NCBI RefSeq assembly: GCF_963924675.1
Contig: NW_027077413.1
Span: 372,001 to 436,000, forward strand
Origin: Phocoena phocoena
Lineage: Eukaryota > Chordata > Mammalia > Artiodactyla > Phocoenidae
Direction of reading: 5' to 3'
Length of the DNA stretch: 64,000 nucleotides
The position numbers and the translations under genes were made by a program. Each line of letters starts with the position of its first letter. The stretch's first letter is position 1. This document shows positions 61,942 to 64,000 of the stretch, piece after piece. The notes under the pieces were generated by a model, which did not search any database, was not told the origin of the DNA, and saw only the letters and a program-made list of their open reading frames with translations.

Positions 61942-62118
61942 TCAATATATTTTTGGAGGATAGCTGTCATTTATAACTCTGCAGGTTTGTGAATTACAGT
62001 GCCCCTGAGCTCCTTTCTTCAACTCGCTTTCTTGTGAACTGGGCACAAAACCGTAGGATTGCTTCAGGCCCTAATCTGTTTCCGGCAGGGCCCGCTGAGC
62101 CTTTGGTTAATTCCTCTT

Positions 62119-63865
62119 CCTGGTGGGAAATGAGCGTTACATTTGCCCGTGCAGACACCTACAGCCAGTCTCTCATTGGTTCTCCCTATTCCTGTTCATC
62201 TTGCACAGAAATTGCAAGCTGTGCCAAACAGGAGGTTAAAGGCACTGACTCTCCAAGCGGGGAGAGTGTTAGTAAAGCATCTGGAATGGTGAACCCGAGG
62301 ACCAGGATACGAAAACTGAGATGCATTTTAAATCGTTTCCCAATCACACGGTGGACGATACTCTGGGTTTCCCATGCATGTTTTAGCTGGAGGAAGAATG
62401 CCTTGAACCTGGAGTGTTGGGACCCATGGATTGGGTACCATGCAGTATGACTTCAAAGGGTCTGCATTTGCTCACCGAAACTCACCAATGCTATCAGCCT
62501 GAAGTGTCCAGCCTTATGTCTCAACCAGCTCTGGGTGTAGATGTGGTCAATCCTGGTTGCATCACATGCCCTGAGTGAATTATTTAAGAATTGCTCTCTA
62601 TTTCACGGTCTTTGTGTTTTGTTTTTGAAATTTATTTTGATAATGGGATTTATCGGATTTTCACTGCTGCGATTATGCCGCTGTACACACGCTTGATTGT
62701 CTTACGGAGACATATAAATCCATGGGTTTTAAGATTCTTCCTAGTCAGGTATATTCCTAGGCGTTGAATATGTGGTGTTGAGTCCATTTCGTTGAGCAAG
62801 GAGTAGGTCTTGTCTATTACATATTTGGCTTATGGAAAGTTATCTGTGCTAATTTCAGTCTCTGCTTTTATGCAGCACCCCAAGGCACCTTTCCTCATAA
62901 GCAAGCACTAGTTGGTTTTCTAAATTTGAGACCCTGTTCTGTTTTGTAATTCAGTTCATGTGTAGTCAAGTTTACATTCCGTGTATTAGTGATATCTTAT
63001 GATGTTTCTTTTTCTGTGTGACGTAGTTCACGTAGAATCACCGTACCTGCATCCACTCACTATGCCGCTACGGGCCTGATGACACAGATTTCATTGCTGA
63101 GTGATATTGCATTGCACGTACGTGCCATAACTTCTTTATCCATTTTTTGCTTTCTCGGATATTTACCTGGTACTGTAGACGAGCTTCTTGGGAACACAGC
63201 CGTCCCAAACTTTGGGGAGGCTCTCTGTTTTTGATTTTAATTTCCCTAAGGAATAGGACCATAAGTGCAATTGCCATAGGCTGTGTTGCTTTATTTCTTA
63301 CGTGTTTCAGGAAACACCATACACTTCTCCAGGGTGGCTGTTGGTAATTTACATCCTGCCAATCAGCATAACAAGGCTCCCTCTTCTCCATATCCTGTCC
63401 TACCTTTCTGGATTTTACACTTTTTTCAGATGGCCCTCTTTCCCGGGGGGCAGTGAGACTTCATTGTAGTGCAGATTTCCTTTACAGGCTTGCTTGGTTG
63501 GCCAAAAAGTGCTTATGCGTTTTTTCCTGAATATATTCAGGAAAAAACGCATATGCCCTTTTTGGCCAAGTGCATCATTGTCGACATTGTGCCTCTTTTC
63601 CTATGCTTTCAGGGCAATTGCTGTCTACCCCCTGCAATCGTTTTCCTGAATTTCTGCCCCGCTTTCAAGTCCCCTACGCAGGCTTACTTCAGTATACTTT
63701 TGGAAGATAGCTGTCATTTATAACTCTGCAGGTTTGTGAATTACAGTGCCCCTGAGCTCCTTTCTTCAACTCGCTTTCTTGTGAGCTGGGCACCAAACCG
63801 CAGGATTGCTTCAGGCCCTAATCTGTATCCAGCAGGGCACACTGAGCCTTTGTTTAATTCCTCTT
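62119..63865 (+). repeat. satellite monomer N16
   Basis: Begins with GGGAAATGAGC and has triplet ATG with ACATATAAATCC, margin-type states despite lying deep in the array. Its middle and end match N12. Hairpin 63498-63569 has GTGCTTATGCG in the left arm and GCATATGCC in the right. Confidence 0.95.
63068..63391 (-). pseudogene. relic LINE-1 ORF2 C-terminus in N16
   Basis: A 107-codon minus-strand frame with the same translation as 55,865-56,188 in N12. It contains YQQPPWRSVWCFLKHV and WIKKLWHVRAMQYHSAMK. Identity between copies four units apart reflects copying of the repeat and not selection on a protein. Confidence 0.7.
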
Positions 63866-64000
63866 CCTAGTGGGCAATGAGCGTTACATTTGCCCGTGCA
63901 GGCACCTACAGCTAGTCTCTCATTGGTTCTCCCTATTCCTGTTCATCTTGCACAGAAATTGCAAGCTGTGCCAAAGAGGAGGTTAAAGGCACTGACTCTC
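63866..64000 (+). repeat. satellite monomer N17, cut by the window end
   Basis: First 135 bp of the next unit, starting CCTAGTGGGCAATGAGCG. The array continues beyond the window. Confidence 0.95.

Larger units (their letters stand above)
60157..62118 (+). repeat. satellite monomer N15, interrupted by a SINE
   Basis: 1,962 bp, or 1,748 bp after removing the 214-bp insertion and duplication. Triplet CTG, an apparent change from the CCG of its sister N14. Hairpin 61537-61608 has the GAATATATAC centre. After the hairpin it reads CTGCCAAGCCTTC where others have CTGCCCCGCTTTC. Confidence 0.95.
32954..64000 (+). repeat. right satellite array (same family and orientation)
   Basis: Starts inside the right arm of the monomer's palindrome and then runs through 17 complete monomers to the window end. 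Unit starts are 33280, 35705, 37450, 39196, 40942, 42688, 44435, 46183, 47928, 49671, 51420, 53168, 54916, 56663, 58409, 60157, 62119 and 63866. Two units are lengthened by insertions: N0 by a LINE-1 (33,315-33,986) and N15 by a SINE (61,735-61,941). After subtracting these, unit length is 1,742-1,749 bp. The array continues past the window. Confidence 0.95.

Noticed and set aside
1..64000. Many short open frames of 60-150 codons on both strands, including plus-strand frames of 146-153 codons at 18,638-19,078, 42,106-42,546, 49,541-50,002 and 61,989-62,450.
   Set aside because: They recur with the satellite unit, many start at GTG or inside the hairpin, and they lose or gain length by single substitutions. 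The repeated translations reflect DNA copying, not protein selection.
1..64000. Whether the central island or the unit count is an assembly artefact.
   Set aside because: Cannot be excluded from sequence alone, but the target-site duplications at 33,304/33,987 and 61,728/61,942, and the private variants in each monomer, argue that most of the order is real. Long reads spanning 20,110, 26,471, 27,590 and 32,954 would decide.

Overview
This window is vertebrate, almost certainly cetacean, heterochromatin and not a gene region. About 52 kb of the 64 kb is one tandem repeat with a unit of 1,743-1,749 bp, all copies in the same orientation. The length and sequence fit the 'common cetacean satellite' (about 1.75 kb in most whales, shorter in delphinoids). 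The SINE at 61,735-61,941 is a CHR-type, tRNA-derived element of the whale/hippo/ruminant group, and the LINE-1 3' ends are of the cetartiodactyl type. I find no functional protein-coding gene. Every open frame is either repeated with the satellite, a relic of LINE-1 ORF2, a retroviral pol relic, or chance.

Layout. (1) 1-21,245: left array, 11 complete monomers (M1-M11), a hybrid monomer M12 whose second half is strongly diverged, and a fragment M13. (2) 21,246-26,471: non-satellite island with an old antisense LINE-1 3' fragment, an LTR-like segment and minus-strand pol relic of an endogenous retrovirus, GC-rich unassigned sequence with a short tandem repeat, and a younger antisense LINE-1 3' end. 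(3) 26,472-27,590: a diverged satellite fragment. (4) 27,591-32,953: a GC-rich minisatellite of about 54-bp basic repeats organised into a 592-bp higher-order unit. (5) 32,954-64,000: right array, a partial monomer and 17 complete monomers (N0-N16) plus the start of N17. N0 carries a LINE-1 insertion and N15 a SINE insertion.

Anatomy of the monomer, by reading it against remembered LINE-1 3' ends: roughly unit positions 495-1,620 are the 3' end of a LINE-1 in antisense (3' UTR plus the ORF2 C-terminus), and the other 620 bp are unassigned. Inside the LINE-1 part sits a 72-bp palindrome, perfect in 11 monomers, whose arms resemble mariner terminal inverted repeats. The satellite therefore looks like a retrotransposon with a nested DNA-transposon hairpin that was amplified in tandem. 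The LINE-1 origin of cetacean satellites has been published (Kapitonov, Holmquist and Jurka, from memory); the mariner reading of the hairpin is my inference.

How the parts relate: monomers far from the central island are highly alike, while those next to it (M10-M13, the 26.5-kb fragment, N0, N1, N3) carry ancestral-looking variants and fewer CpGs. This is what an old array margin shows when unequal exchange no longer reaches it. Duplicated and recombinant monomers (M6/M7, N8/N13, N10/N14, N12/N16, N14/N15) show recent exchange elsewhere. Several breakpoints lie in or near the hairpin. No new enzymatic or defence system is present; the interest here is in satellite birth, turnover and breakage.
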